DNA of 64,000 bases from Terfezia claveryi (Eukaryota; Ascomycota; Pezizomycetes; Pezizales; Pezizaceae): NCBI GenBank assembly GCA_015179025.1, contig WHUX01000009.1:372001-436000 (forward strand), read 5' to 3'. A program made the translations under genes and the position numbers. The notes below the pieces were generated by a model. That model had not been told where the DNA came from and ran no database searches. It saw only the letters and a list, made by a program, of their open reading frames with translations. How positions within the stretch are numbered: the first letter of the stretch is position 1; every line of letters starts with the position of its first letter. Positions 47,074-57,010 of the stretch are shown here, piece after piece.

Positions 47074-48337
47074 GGCAATCAACTGAGCCAGTTGCAAGAC
47101 TCAATAGGGTTGATGTTTACGCATTCCACTTTACAGTACCTATGGCAATGTTATTTTGCTGCTTCGCTACTTCCCCAAGTGCAAAATGAGGGATTTTTTT
47201 TTCCCAAGGAGTACCCCATGATTGCGGTAATTGTTCGTTCGTAGATGTAAAACAACTTCAAAAATATCTGGGCCAGTCCCAGATAATGGAGCCACTCGTT
47301 TGTGCAGTCCTCATGGAAAAATAAGGTCTGTATGCTGTTTTACTCTTGGGCAATGGTGTAACTGGCTAAGTTCAACAACCACCACAAATTCTAGAACAAA
47401 TGAGATATTGACATCTATGAACATAGCCTGAAGAAAATGAGGCATGCTATCCGCTCTGCCATATCTAAGCCAACCAGACTAGCGATAAAGTAGTCTCGTG
47501 CCCCGATAAAGTCTCCCTCCGCAGCACTAAACAGGCAATCTGCAATTATTTTGCCTGGCATTGCTTGATTACCTTTTTGGGAAGTCACACTAGATAGTCC
47601 CAATTTGGCCCCTACCTTTTCTGGTCTCGCAGACTACCATTTTGGGAATCGTGCTAGTCCTCTTTTGGCACACCACTCCAGTACTCTGCAGCCTACACGG
47701 GCACCCGGTTTATCTCGAGATGCCCTAGGGTATGACAGATCAGGAGTTTTTCAGCTAGGCCCTCAGGATCAAGAACTATATACTGTACGGTCATTCCCTC
47801 CTCCTTGAACTACCAGTCTCTGCAGTCCCTCGAGTCATCACTGACAGACCTCAGGTAATACAAATTGCAGTCGCACTGTCATTGGCCTCCTAGGCCCCGT
47901 TCCTCTGCAGTTCCTCTGCATCACTCAAATTTATTGCAGTTGCACCGTCATTTGCCTCCTTCGTAAACCACGTTTGTCTGCAATTCTTCTGCAGCCGTTA
48001 CCGATACCTAAGTATTGTCTACACTTCCAATATTAATCTTTCAATATTAATTCTTCAACATCAATTCGAAACCCAATCCTTGGTACCCACAAAAAAATAA
48101 CGCCCGTACACTTTCGAAGATGTGCAGCGACATATATAGATCGTAAGAATCTTACTATCCTTATACAAATATTAATTTTGCAGCTAAGAGCTTTCAGAGA
48201 TTACGAGTGGGACGCAAGCAAAATCTCATGCTCGGAGACAGAGATAAACGATATTGTTCAATGGTGATTGCGATACTTCTCGTCCTCGAAATGTCCCTGC
48301 TGCCACAATGGGTCTTGCTTCAAGTTAGTGAGGCGGC
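47074..48337. other. Intergenic, one dispersed motif copy
   Basis: No gene recognised. The dispersed motif lies at 47469-47482. Confidence 0.45.
47469..47482 (+). repeat. Dispersed motif (solo copy)
   Basis: Reads GCCAACCAGACTAG. Confidence 0.7.
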
Positions 48338-48736
48338 ATGCCCAACATTGTCGTTGAAGTTGGCTTTCCACAACAATGGTGTGATCTAATTGAAGATGCC
48401 AAACTCTATGTCACAAAAACGGATGATCAACTGGAAATGGTAATAATTATTGAGCAAGGCAGTCCTCACGAGACCTCCCTGGTAGGTATTCTTCATTGCC
48501 TACCAAACGCTTTTACTAATGGTTGCTGTAGTCAAAGCTATGGATTTGCTCGTCAGTGGACAGATCTCAATGTCATCACGAAGTCGGCAGAACACGAAAA
48601 ACGGGACTTGTTGAAACACGTGTGTATAGCTAAGCATAGGGCTTCGGATATAGTTGTCCTCTACCTCCTCAATCCATTCGTTCCGCGCGGACAATGCTTG
48701 TACCACTCAATTTCGCCCATTGCATGGTTCATGTGA
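48338..48736 (+). pseudogene. Fungal PD-(D/E)XK-like domain fragment
   Basis: The 132-codon frame begins MPNIVVEVGFPQQWCDLIED and continues with LEMVIIIEQ. This resembles a family of lineage-expanded fungal proteins with a VVVEVG..S motif followed by a helix and a VVI-rich strand, probably derived from PD-(D/E)XK nucleases. Upstream sequence (48200-48337) has short frames in other phases and stops, so the N-terminus is broken. The second half has no motif known to me. The assignment rests on one short motif. Confidence 0.4.
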
Positions 48737-48739
48737 TCT

Positions 48740-50679
48740 TTGTGATCTCCCAAAGACATTCAATATATGATTTTGGTTCCTTTTTCATTGGATCGATGGT
48801 CTGGATCGTATCCTGCTGCCACTGAATATCAAACATCCCCAGATTGCAAACCGTGGGCAGAAAGCAACGATGTATGCTACCCTGATCGATACTTGTCATA
48901 GCCACGTACAAGTTACTGGCCTTATGGCAAATATCGCTAACCCCCAGCAAATATCGTCAATCCCGAGCAAATCCCGAGCAATCCGAAAGGTTTTGTATTC
49001 ATATCGACAATGGGAGATTTCTGGAGTGAAATATAGCTCTTGAGTTACAGCTTCGTCGCAGTGGACAACTAGAGTAATAAGGTTCGGAGGTTTGGGGTTT
49101 GGATCAAGTGATTGATGTGAGAGGTTTCGTATTCGTTCGCTAGCTACTGTAATAACTGACTGATACTGCGCTCTGTTTCCGTCGCTTATATATGTACAGG
49201 ATTTTGCTTCACTTCGTATACCCCATTCTTGCATACTTCGAGTACATGACATCCTTTCGGACGCCAGTGGGGGTTATGCTTATGGCTCCTGACAAGGAGA
49301 TCCGACGTGGGAATCGCTTTCTCGGTGACCAATTTTTTATAATTGCAATTTCCACAAGGAGCCCACACCAGTCAAGGAGGATGTGATAGATAATAAAACC
49401 AGACTTCCCTATCATTTTCCGCGACTCCCCGTTCTTAGTAAATAAGGGCCAGCACTACTCCAAGAGCCGGCAGGATTCTCGCAGGGTTTGGAAACGGAAG
49501 CTGTACTGTGGATGGTGGGAGTTCGTCACTGGATTCGTCCATACCCGGTTGATTGACCCTTCGAATACTATTCTGTGAACTTTGTGCGGTGGAAGTATAT
49601 CCAATTCATGGATGATATTAGGGAAATAGTTGATATGGAGTTTTGACGCTTCCAGAGCATATATCCACAGCCGCAGCGTCGGGATTGACATTTGAATTGA
49701 AGCTTCACGGTCTCATGGCTTTAAGAGCACTTGAAATGCAGTAATTAGGCATGGGACGCAGGAAACCCATGATTCCGTGACCACTGCACGTGAACTGCCA
49801 TTGCAGACTCTTCTATAAGGTTATGTGAAGACTATGTTCAAAGGGTCTAAGACCATCGTCGGCTGAGATCCACCTATCACTCAATGACATCTAGGCGGAT
49901 GTCCTTCAAGTTTCGAGAAAAGTGAATTGCATCATGAAATCTCGAACCTTTGTGTATACCGACAATTATTGGGGTGAATTGTTTTAAAGATTGAATTCCA
50001 GGTGACCGTCCACAACTTATACCAGGTGTTAGATTTGTACCAATTGGGAAGCTTGATAGTTATTGGACGAGGAGACTGAGGACCTCAACTAAACCCCTGT
50101 CTTATGAGTCTCATACAGGGCTAGTATCGGTAATACGAAGCCAATAACATTAACGTGTACCGCACACATTGTATGTACTTAACAGCTGAAACACTGTGGT
50201 CAAAACCAATGAAATTACAAGTTACCTACCAGTGAGCCACGAGGTCTGTGACAGGTGAGGGGTTCATTCAGTCTTGAAAAGGAGAGAATAGAAGCTCAGC
50301 CACCTTGACCGGCCTTGGCAATATTTCCCATTGCAGTTTCACATTGCCTTGTGTGACTTCCACATTCTTCACAGACCCTATAGAGACCGCATTAAAGCCT
50401 CGCGCCGTCGGCGTATCTATCTCCCGATTGAACCCCCCTACTATAAGGGACGAGCATGGAAACAGTATACAGAGGACTCTCGTTACAAGCATACCAGATA
50501 CAAGCATAAATTGGTTACAAGCATACTTCCCCCTCCCACAAGTAAAATAAGCATGTTTTGAGTACAAGAATATTCTTATATTTTATGCTTAGTCACCATA
50601 CATATGCTTGTAACAAGAGCAGCGCTAAATCACAACTGAGGTTTATTCGATAAGAAATAACCCTAAGTAGGCGGCTGTT
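48740..50679. other. Intergenic, possible relics on the minus strand
   Basis: Minus-strand frames at 49691-49455, 49368-49186 and 49252-48896 are protein-like in composition but lie in different phases with stops between them. I could not assign a family. Confidence 0.35.
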
Positions 50680-50733
50680 GTACCAACCAGAAATAACTAT
50701 GCCAACCAGGCAACCAGACTAGCCAACCAGACT
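50680..50733 (+). repeat. Cluster of four dispersed motif copies
   Basis: TACCAACCAGAAATAACTAT, then GCCAACCAGG, CAACCAGACT, AGCCAACCAGACT occur in direct tandem within 54 bp, all in the same orientation. Confidence 0.7.
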
Positions 50734-50781
50734 TAAATAACCCCGCTGAATCTTACAACGCCACAACACCACAATATATAC

Positions 50782-50868
50782 CGAGGGGCTTGTGCCAACC
50801 AGATTACACAATATATATACAATACAACATACTGCAATTCTGCTAGTCTGGTTGGCACAAGCCCCTCG
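50782..50868. mobile_element. 87-bp inverted-repeat element carrying the dispersed motif
   Basis: The left end CGAGGGGCTTGTGCCAACC plus AGATTAC and the right end CTAGTCTGGTTGGCAC plus AAGCCCCTCG are inverted copies of about 26 bp with one mismatch, around a 35-bp AT-rich core. This gives the full terminal sequence of which the solo motifs elsewhere are parts. An AATATATA stretch is found both just outside the left end and inside, which may be a duplicated target. Too small to code for anything. Confidence 0.75.
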
Positions 50869-50869
50869 A

Positions 50870-52640
50870 AAGAGGTCTTCTGCAGACATTTCTTCAAATG
50901 TTCCGCACCGTCAGCCATGGACAGAGGCAGAACGTTAGAGTATACGAACATATGCGAAACAGAACCCCAGTTCAACATGGTGATATACTAAACGCTGGTT
51001 CGAATCAGAACCCCCCAAATAAAGGACTGACACAGTCACAAATCAGCAAATCCTTAATCCAAAAAGATCTCGTGAACCTTCAGATGCTGATCCAGTACAA
51101 GTACAACGGCTACACCCGGATTCTAAACGGATCCAAACTGGCAAATATCAAGAGCTAGAGGCAGCGTTATTTCCCGCGGCCAATGGCAATCAAGCCATCT
51201 TGGGCAAGAATTTAAGCGATTCAACATAAGATTTCGATGCCTCAAATCATAGATTTTCGACAAAGGGAGGCTCTTGACACTAACTGAACTTCATCACGGA
51301 GCAAAAATCACTGGGATATTACTTTCCGCAATCGTGGGGTTGGAGGAAGAGTGCAGCGGTCATGATGCTGGTATTTTCATTTTTGCCCTTATTTCAGGTT
51401 GGGGTAGCTGGAGATGGAGGACGCCACTATTAGCAAGGCAAATGCCCGGACGCATGCGCACATGGCCTGGGGCTTGTATATCCTAGGTGTGTTAAAACGC
51501 ACACCCGGCAACGCCGCTGTCCGGAAACACCGCTATCGCCACAACGACAATATTCAGCTTCTTACATTCGCACGTACGCAAGTTATTTTACATCTGTCGG
51601 GTTGAGTCACTCTGGGGTTGCCACCCGAGTATACGCAATCCTTGTATTCTCTTGCTTCTAATTAGCTAAATAACACATCCCTGCAGATTGTCTTACCCTG
51701 AATTTCTCGACAACGCATTTCCTAGAATTAAACAAGTCTTCACTCCGCATTGTTTGCTTCTTCCCAAGTGCACTCTGCAACTCTATTGTCCACTCCGCAC
51801 ATTACCATCCGCTAGAGTATGCATATAGCTATCGATCCGCTCTGCACCTGTGTTGCCTTGCTAGCACCTTTCCGCTGCCTAACAGATATTCCCACATCTC
51901 TTTTGTTAAGGTATGTGCTTGGCAACTATCTTCCAGACGCTATTGGTGCTTCCGCCGACGCCTCTGATCTCTTTGTGTTAAAAGGTTCCGCTTTTGTCAT
52001 AAACCCACTGTCACGAAAAAGACCTGGTTACCCTGAAGTCACTGACTAATCACATTGCCTGACCCGTGGGAAAATCTCGTGCTAGTCTCATGCCAAGACC
52101 CTACTGCTAGTTGTTCTGCAGTTCTTTGGCCGTTTACATGTAGGTCCCAGCAAAAATGCGTCTACCTTGACGCTTGGTCCACCTTGACGCTTGGTCCACA
52201 CCTTTGCATTCCGCCCACCACACATTCGTAAGTAGATATGATGGGTGAAAGGTAAAACTCCCTAGGTAGGTTAATGATGATGGTGAGGGGGATGATGATT
52301 TTAGGAAGGTTGCTCCGGAAAGTTCATTAAAAGATTCGGATATGTATAGGGAACAGAGATTCTATGGTTCTGAGGGGCTTGTACGAACCAGACTAGGAAT
52401 GATAAGCGATGTTGGATGGCACAATATGAACACCTCACAATGACGTAGACCTTAAGAGCTTTAGTTTAGTAATTTTAACAATAATGATGCTGATGATGAT
52501 AATGCAACTACATCTAGGCCAAAATCGACTTTGCAGAAGTCGAGAGTTATTCCTATTGCTATTCTACTTCACATCTACAACTATTCTAAAATATCTGAAG
52601 TAATTTCTACGATGGCTCAGTATACGTCTACAATATCCCC
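50870..52640. other. Intergenic, no gene recognised
   Basis: Short open frames only. The dispersed motif occurs at 52372. Confidence 0.45.
52372..52395 (+). repeat. Dispersed motif, long form with changes
   Basis: Reads GAGGGGCTTGTACGAACC then AGACTAGG, two changes from the consensus. Confidence 0.65.
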
Positions 52641-52649
52641 AAGGGCGTC

Positions 52650-52935
52650 GACACCTCCGTCAACGGGTATTGTTGACAGCAGTAAAGCCGTCGACGTCCC
52701 CGTAGATCGCTCAATACTTCAAAGACCATGAAATGGTGACAAGAACCTGAGTTGTAGGAACATTCCAAGGCAAGATCCTGCATGGTCTTATGAAGTATTC
52801 TACAGGGATGTCAACGACTTTACTGCAGGGATGTCGATGGGGCCCCTATAGTCATCGACGTCCCTGTAGATCACTCAATACTTCAAAGACCATGAAACAG
52901 TTATCGAAGACAAGAACCTGAGTTGTAGGTAACTT
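52650..52935. repeat. Nested direct and inverted repeat around CGTCGACGTCC
   Basis: GACGTCCCCGTAGATCGCTC ... CTTCAAAGACCATGAAA ... GACAAGAACCTGAGTTGTAG at 52692-52760 recurs at 52858-52929 in direct orientation. Between them, GAAGTATTCTACAGGGATG and ACGACTTTACTGCAGGG read as the inverted version of CAGTAAAGCCGTCGACGTCC. The segment could form a hairpin. No coding evidence. Confidence 0.65.
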
Positions 52936-53390
52936 GTTTCTTACCTCTCTATAGCTTCATACAGGTCTCGCCCTGTTTTCGGTCTTGTCGATCTCGCTTT
53001 GCTTCCGCTCTGTCTATAACCATACATACAGGTTTCGCCCTGTCTCAATATAATGTCGTGTGTAGCCCAGACTTCACGTGACACGAGTGTCACTCTCGGA
53101 AATTGCTCTGTCACCTGACTTCGAATCATCGAATCATAACAGCTTTCTAACGAGGTCGTGGCGAAACTGGCACGACTCAACTAAATGTGTTCTACCCTGG
53201 GCTATATCACTTCGGTAGCGGCGCCTACGCTCACGGTTTCGTGTCTATTTGCCCAGTCTGAGCCTCAATCACCTGATGACGCTTCTCATCTAGCTATCTC
53301 AAGATCTAGCTGTCGCCGGTGATATCATGACGACCTTCCAGCATCCCGTTCAACTCTAGCCGGGTCTGTCGCGATATCTCGTCATAGGTG

Positions 53391-53440
53391 CCATATTTGG
53401 CAAGACTGCCGAAAATTAAAGCGAGACCAATAATACAGGC
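53391..53440. repeat. Duplicate of gag zinc-knuckle end inside LTR-like region
   Basis: GCCATATTTGGCAAGACTGC and the following CGAAAATTAAAGCGAGACCA repeat the sequence at 54687-54735, where they encode the end of the gag zinc knuckle. About 50 bp, two or three mismatches. Confidence 0.75.
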
Positions 53441-53661
53441 ATGCGTAACTACAACAGATACATACGAAATACCTATTGTTTCTTCATGTATATATAGAGC
53501 ATTGGGGAACGTCCTTCATAGGTGATATACGAATGTTTACGCACATCTCACACACACATACTTAGGCTTTCGCATACGTATTCACGTGAAGTGTTCCTTC
53601 ATTGGCCATTCTATCTACTGTCCGTTACAGTATTGCTACTCATAACCTTGTTATTCCAACA

Positions 53662-53680
53662 GGCTATGAGCCCGGCGCGG
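53662..53680 (+). promoter_or_regulatory. Primer-binding site, internal initiator tRNA-Met
   Basis: GGCTATGAGCCCGGCGCGG starts right after the LTR-like end AACA. It is nearly complementary to the anticodon-arm region of fungal initiator tRNA-Met (…GCGCGCAGGGCTCATAACC), with three or so mismatches. Drosophila copia and some fungal elements prime from such a half-tRNA, so this supports the copia assignment. Confidence 0.6.
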
Positions 53681-53782
53681 CTCTATAGATATCCACGCCT
53701 CCATAAGCGAAAGCACACCTCTGGCGCAGCAACATAGCCCACTACGACCGAGCCAGACTCCGACCTGCGAAATATAGAGGAG

Positions 53783-54730
53783 ATGCAAAGCCTCTTTGGG
53801 CAACATACAGAACCCGAATCCAGCAATGCTGCTTCCGTGTTCCAGACCCAACAGCAGTTTCGTCAAGTCCAACAGACTCACCAAACCGAGGTTGCACAAT
53901 CTCAATCCTTCGGCCTTATCAAAGACTTCAGGCCAGCTGAAGTCAAGCTTAGCAACATTGAGCCACTGGAAGGTCAGCATAATTATGAGGATTGGTCGTC
54001 TAAAATGACCATGGTTTTCGACGCTATGAATGTACTAGACATAGTGGTTAATGGAATACAATCTCCACCTGGAGCGCCTGTTTCCGAGCTCGACGGATAT
54101 CAAACACTGTCAAAGCAAGTACTATTAGTACTTATTCAAGTTATCACCAAACCTATCCTCAAAAAGGTATGAAAGTACAGATCTCCTTCTGCAATTTGGA
54201 AATACCTCAAAGAATCCTACTACAGAGATACCACCTTCTCATTTATTCATGAAGTCGCGGGTCAATGTCTCCTCTTCTCATAAGTAGAGAAAGATAAACC
54301 TATGGCGGAGTTCATGGATAGATTTGAAAGCAAATGGCTTAGGTTTTTGCAAATTTCCGCCGGATCCGATACCTACAGGCAAAAGTTAAAGGCTTTTCTA
54401 GAGGAGGATTTCGCGAAAAGAGACTTCCTTCTAGGAGCTTTAAGCCATGTCTATCCAAATCCAGTTGACAATCTATCCACCAAAGGCGATCTCCCATTCG
54501 CTGAAGTACGGTATCGCATGTTAAGTCTTCCATCAAACAATCAGCAACTGCCCCTAGGGGACTCGGCTTTTGTTACTACCACTTCGAAAAAGCGCAAATT
54601 CAATGGGAACAACAGCAAGCAAACTAAGCCTAAGGAGGAAGCAAAATCCTGCAGCTACTGCCAAAAGCATGGTGGAAATGCTTCTGGCCATATTTGGCAA
54701 GACTGCCGAAAATTAAATCGAGACCAATAA
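53783..54730 (+). pseudogene. copia gag relic with zinc knuckle
   Basis: One frame runs 53783-54730, interrupted by a TGA at 54170 and a TAA near 54281 only. Residues about 58-95 (LEGQHNYEDWSSKM, VLDIVVNGI) match the gag UBN2-type domain of copia elements. The distal part has YRMLSLP and then a Cys/His knuckle C-x2-C-x8-H-x4-C (CSYC...HIWQDC) with a longer-than-usual loop. The stops read as changed Arg and Gln codons. A +1 frame change separates it from the protease. Confidence 0.7.
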
Positions 54731-54875
54731 CACAAGCAAGAGAAGGCGGCTGATAAGCAGAAGCCTCAGCACAACTCCTCTCAGCAAACCTCTCAGCAAA
54801 CCTCTCAGCAAAAAGATCTTGTTGCTGCAATCGCCTTACTCTCAGGTCTATCCCATAAAGTGGATATAGATAATT

Positions 54876-55072
54876 ACCGGGAAGCTTGACGCATGTGCCA
54901 CAACTCATATGACATCGGACATAGGACAATTCGAACAGCTTCAATCGAGTAACGAAGTTGTGAGTGTAGGAGGGGACAACTCCCTCTCTATACAAGGAAT
55001 AGGCTCAGTTTTACTAAACTGCATCCTACCTGATAATGCTTGCAACAAAAACATTCATCTCGATGAGTTTCT
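54876..55072 (+). pseudogene. copia aspartic protease relic
   Basis: LDACATTHMTSDIGQFEQL corresponds to the active-site block of copia proteases (D[ST][GC]A..H). VSVGGDNSLSIQGIGSVLLN, typical of the flap and following strand, comes next. The reading frame breaks into foreign sequence just after HLDEFL. Confidence 0.65.
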
Positions 55073-56430
55073 GCTTCCAGGCTGTAGGATTGTTACGGAG
55101 GCTTTCGTAATGAGCCATGGATACTCGGAGGTCATGGGGGAGGTGGAGGATTAATTTCTCATTACATTGACTAGGAATGAGGATCAGAAGTTGGCATACG
55201 TTGGGCTGTGTCTGGAAGGTAAAGCTTTGGATTGGTGGAAGGCAATACACTACTTGGAACGAGGTTAAGCAGGCTATGGAACCTTATTATGGGGATCACT
55301 ATCAAGGGATAGAGCTTACCATGATCCGACGAATTTCAAGAAGACTGGCTTAGTTCTTGACTACCTAACGGAAGTGGATAGGCCGAGCAGGAAGAGTGAG
55401 TAAGGAAAGCACTCAAACCAAGGAGATAAACATAGGTGAAATTAAGTCAAACTCGAGTGCTATAATATTGGAAATACTAGAATCAAAGGAAAGAGCCGCG
55501 GATGCTATTGGGATGGAGGGGCGCACCTAAGAGATAAATGCAAGGCCATGAAAAAGGCAATTGAACAAGGGGAGGTCCACTTTCGAGGGGCTGCACTGTA
55601 TCTAGGACAGGAAGGAACGGAGCCAGGAATCCGAGTGCACTACCTAGTTATGGGAGAAGATAGACGAATGCAAGAATAGCAGGAAGAGTGGGTAAGGAAT
55701 GTACTCAAAACCAAGGAGACAAACAGGAAAGAGCCGCGGAATACGAGTAAGAAGTATACTCAAGAGATTATGAATTGGCAACCAGTGATGTTTAAACTAG
55801 CGCCTACTCAATGTGATGCCGGGAAAGTGAGAGAGGGCATAATTCAAAAGGGAACAAAGGAGAAATAAAGTTTTGGGAACCGCAGAAAATAACAGCACAA
55901 TCTCCTCAGGAAGATTTCCTGCAGTGAAAGAATGAACTAGAAATAACTATCGAGGACGAGATTATGAGGGACATAGAGGAGACACAAGATCAGGAACCAA
56001 AGCAAAGGCGTGATAAGGTAAGAAAAAGGGAAAAGGGAAGAGAAGAGGAGGAGGAGGACACTAAGGACATTCCCAAATGGATGCAGATGAGGGAAGTCTG
56101 AAGCTCGATATGATTGCGTATAAGTTGATGAGTGGGGGCGGATTGAACACTAAGGAAATTCTGGCAACTGCAGGGCCAGAACTAGTGCAACGATGTACTG
56201 GAATTAAGAGAGTCCCACGACTTTCAGAAGAACAATGTCGACTAGAAAGGAAGATGGATGCGGTGGTATCGCCGATATATCAAAACGAGGCGGATAGAGA
56301 ACTCTATGCTGCAGCATGCCATTAACATGTGTTGCGGCCATAAACGACAATGTGAAGGAGATGATAGAAATGCTGATAGATGGGGGGGTCTGAGCTAAAC
56401 TTGGTGAGGGAAGATGTCATTCGGGTGAAT
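55073..56430 (+). mobile_element. Nested Ty3/gypsy-like fragment
   Basis: Copia protein similarity stops at ...HLDEFL (55070) and resumes with ...LYVPSLCHSLLSW (56435). The intervening 1.36 kb encodes unrelated retroelement pieces: gag-like LCLEGKALDWWKA (near 55200), a knuckle-like CYWDGGAHLRDKC (near 55510) and LIDGGSELNLVREDV, resembling a gypsy protease active-site block (near 56370-56415). A frame of 82 codons at 56077-56325 lies between. No LTRs are recognisable, so this may be a deleted insertion or a recombination product. Confidence 0.55.
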
Positions 56431-57010
56431 TTTATTCTATATGTTCCTTCTTTATGTCATTCACTGTTGTCCTGGAATGTGTTGAGATCCAAAGGGTATT
56501 TGATGGATGCATCCGGCAACAGGATTATTGTGTTTTCTCAGCTTCCTAAACAACCTATACTTATGACCGAATTTAAGGGTAATCTACCTCTTGTAGCTAT
56601 ACAGACAGATCTATCCTTGCTTGCTACTCCTAATAAAAGCTTCAAACCTGCCTCCGAGCCTTCGGAAAAAGCCTCTAATAAGAGAGCTAAGACAGAGCAT
56701 ACATATTTTCTTCTTAAAAAACAAATCGGACGCTGCAAAAGTGATCTACGAATATATCAGTTTTATAGAGAGGCAGTTCTAGACCACTGTCTTATGCTTT
56801 AAAACTGATAACGGTGGGGAATGACAAGTTTCTCAGAACCAAGGGCATTAAGCACTTCTGCTCTTGCCCAATCCCTCACTTGTCTCTCACTGACTTCTCA
56901 CAAGATTAGATGGTGGACTAGATCTACTCTGGGGCACTGGGCGGGTAGATCGATTTCATGTATACTGCAGCATAGTACTGGACTGGACTGGACCCAGAAA
57001 ATAGATAACG
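56431..57010 (+). pseudogene. copia protease end, linker and integrase fragment
   Basis: YVPSLCHSLLSWNVLRSKGY followed by LMDASGNRIIVFSQ continues the copia protein after the nested segment. The frame reaches 56802. Near 56796-56820 KTDNGGE, the conserved integrase block, is followed by stops. No reverse transcriptase YVDD motif was found downstream. Confidence 0.6.

Larger units (their letters stand above)
53188..57010 (+). mobile_element. Degenerate Ty1/copia-type retrotransposon
   Basis: In order: a putative 5' LTR ending AACA at 53661, a primer-binding site, a gag relic, a copia-type aspartic protease, a nested foreign segment, then a pre-integrase/integrase fragment with KTDNGGE. The order gag-protease-integrase is that of copia. 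The reverse transcriptase and a 3' LTR were not recognised, so the 3' end is open-ended and the 5' LTR start (TGTT at 53188) is a guess. Multiple in-frame TGA and TAA codons at positions where Arg or Gln would fit suggest RIP-like C-to-T mutation. Confidence 0.7.

Noticed and set aside
50733..50978. Recurrent GLVPTRL peptide as a conserved protein motif
   Set aside because: It is only the translation of the dispersed repeat in whichever frame happens to be open.
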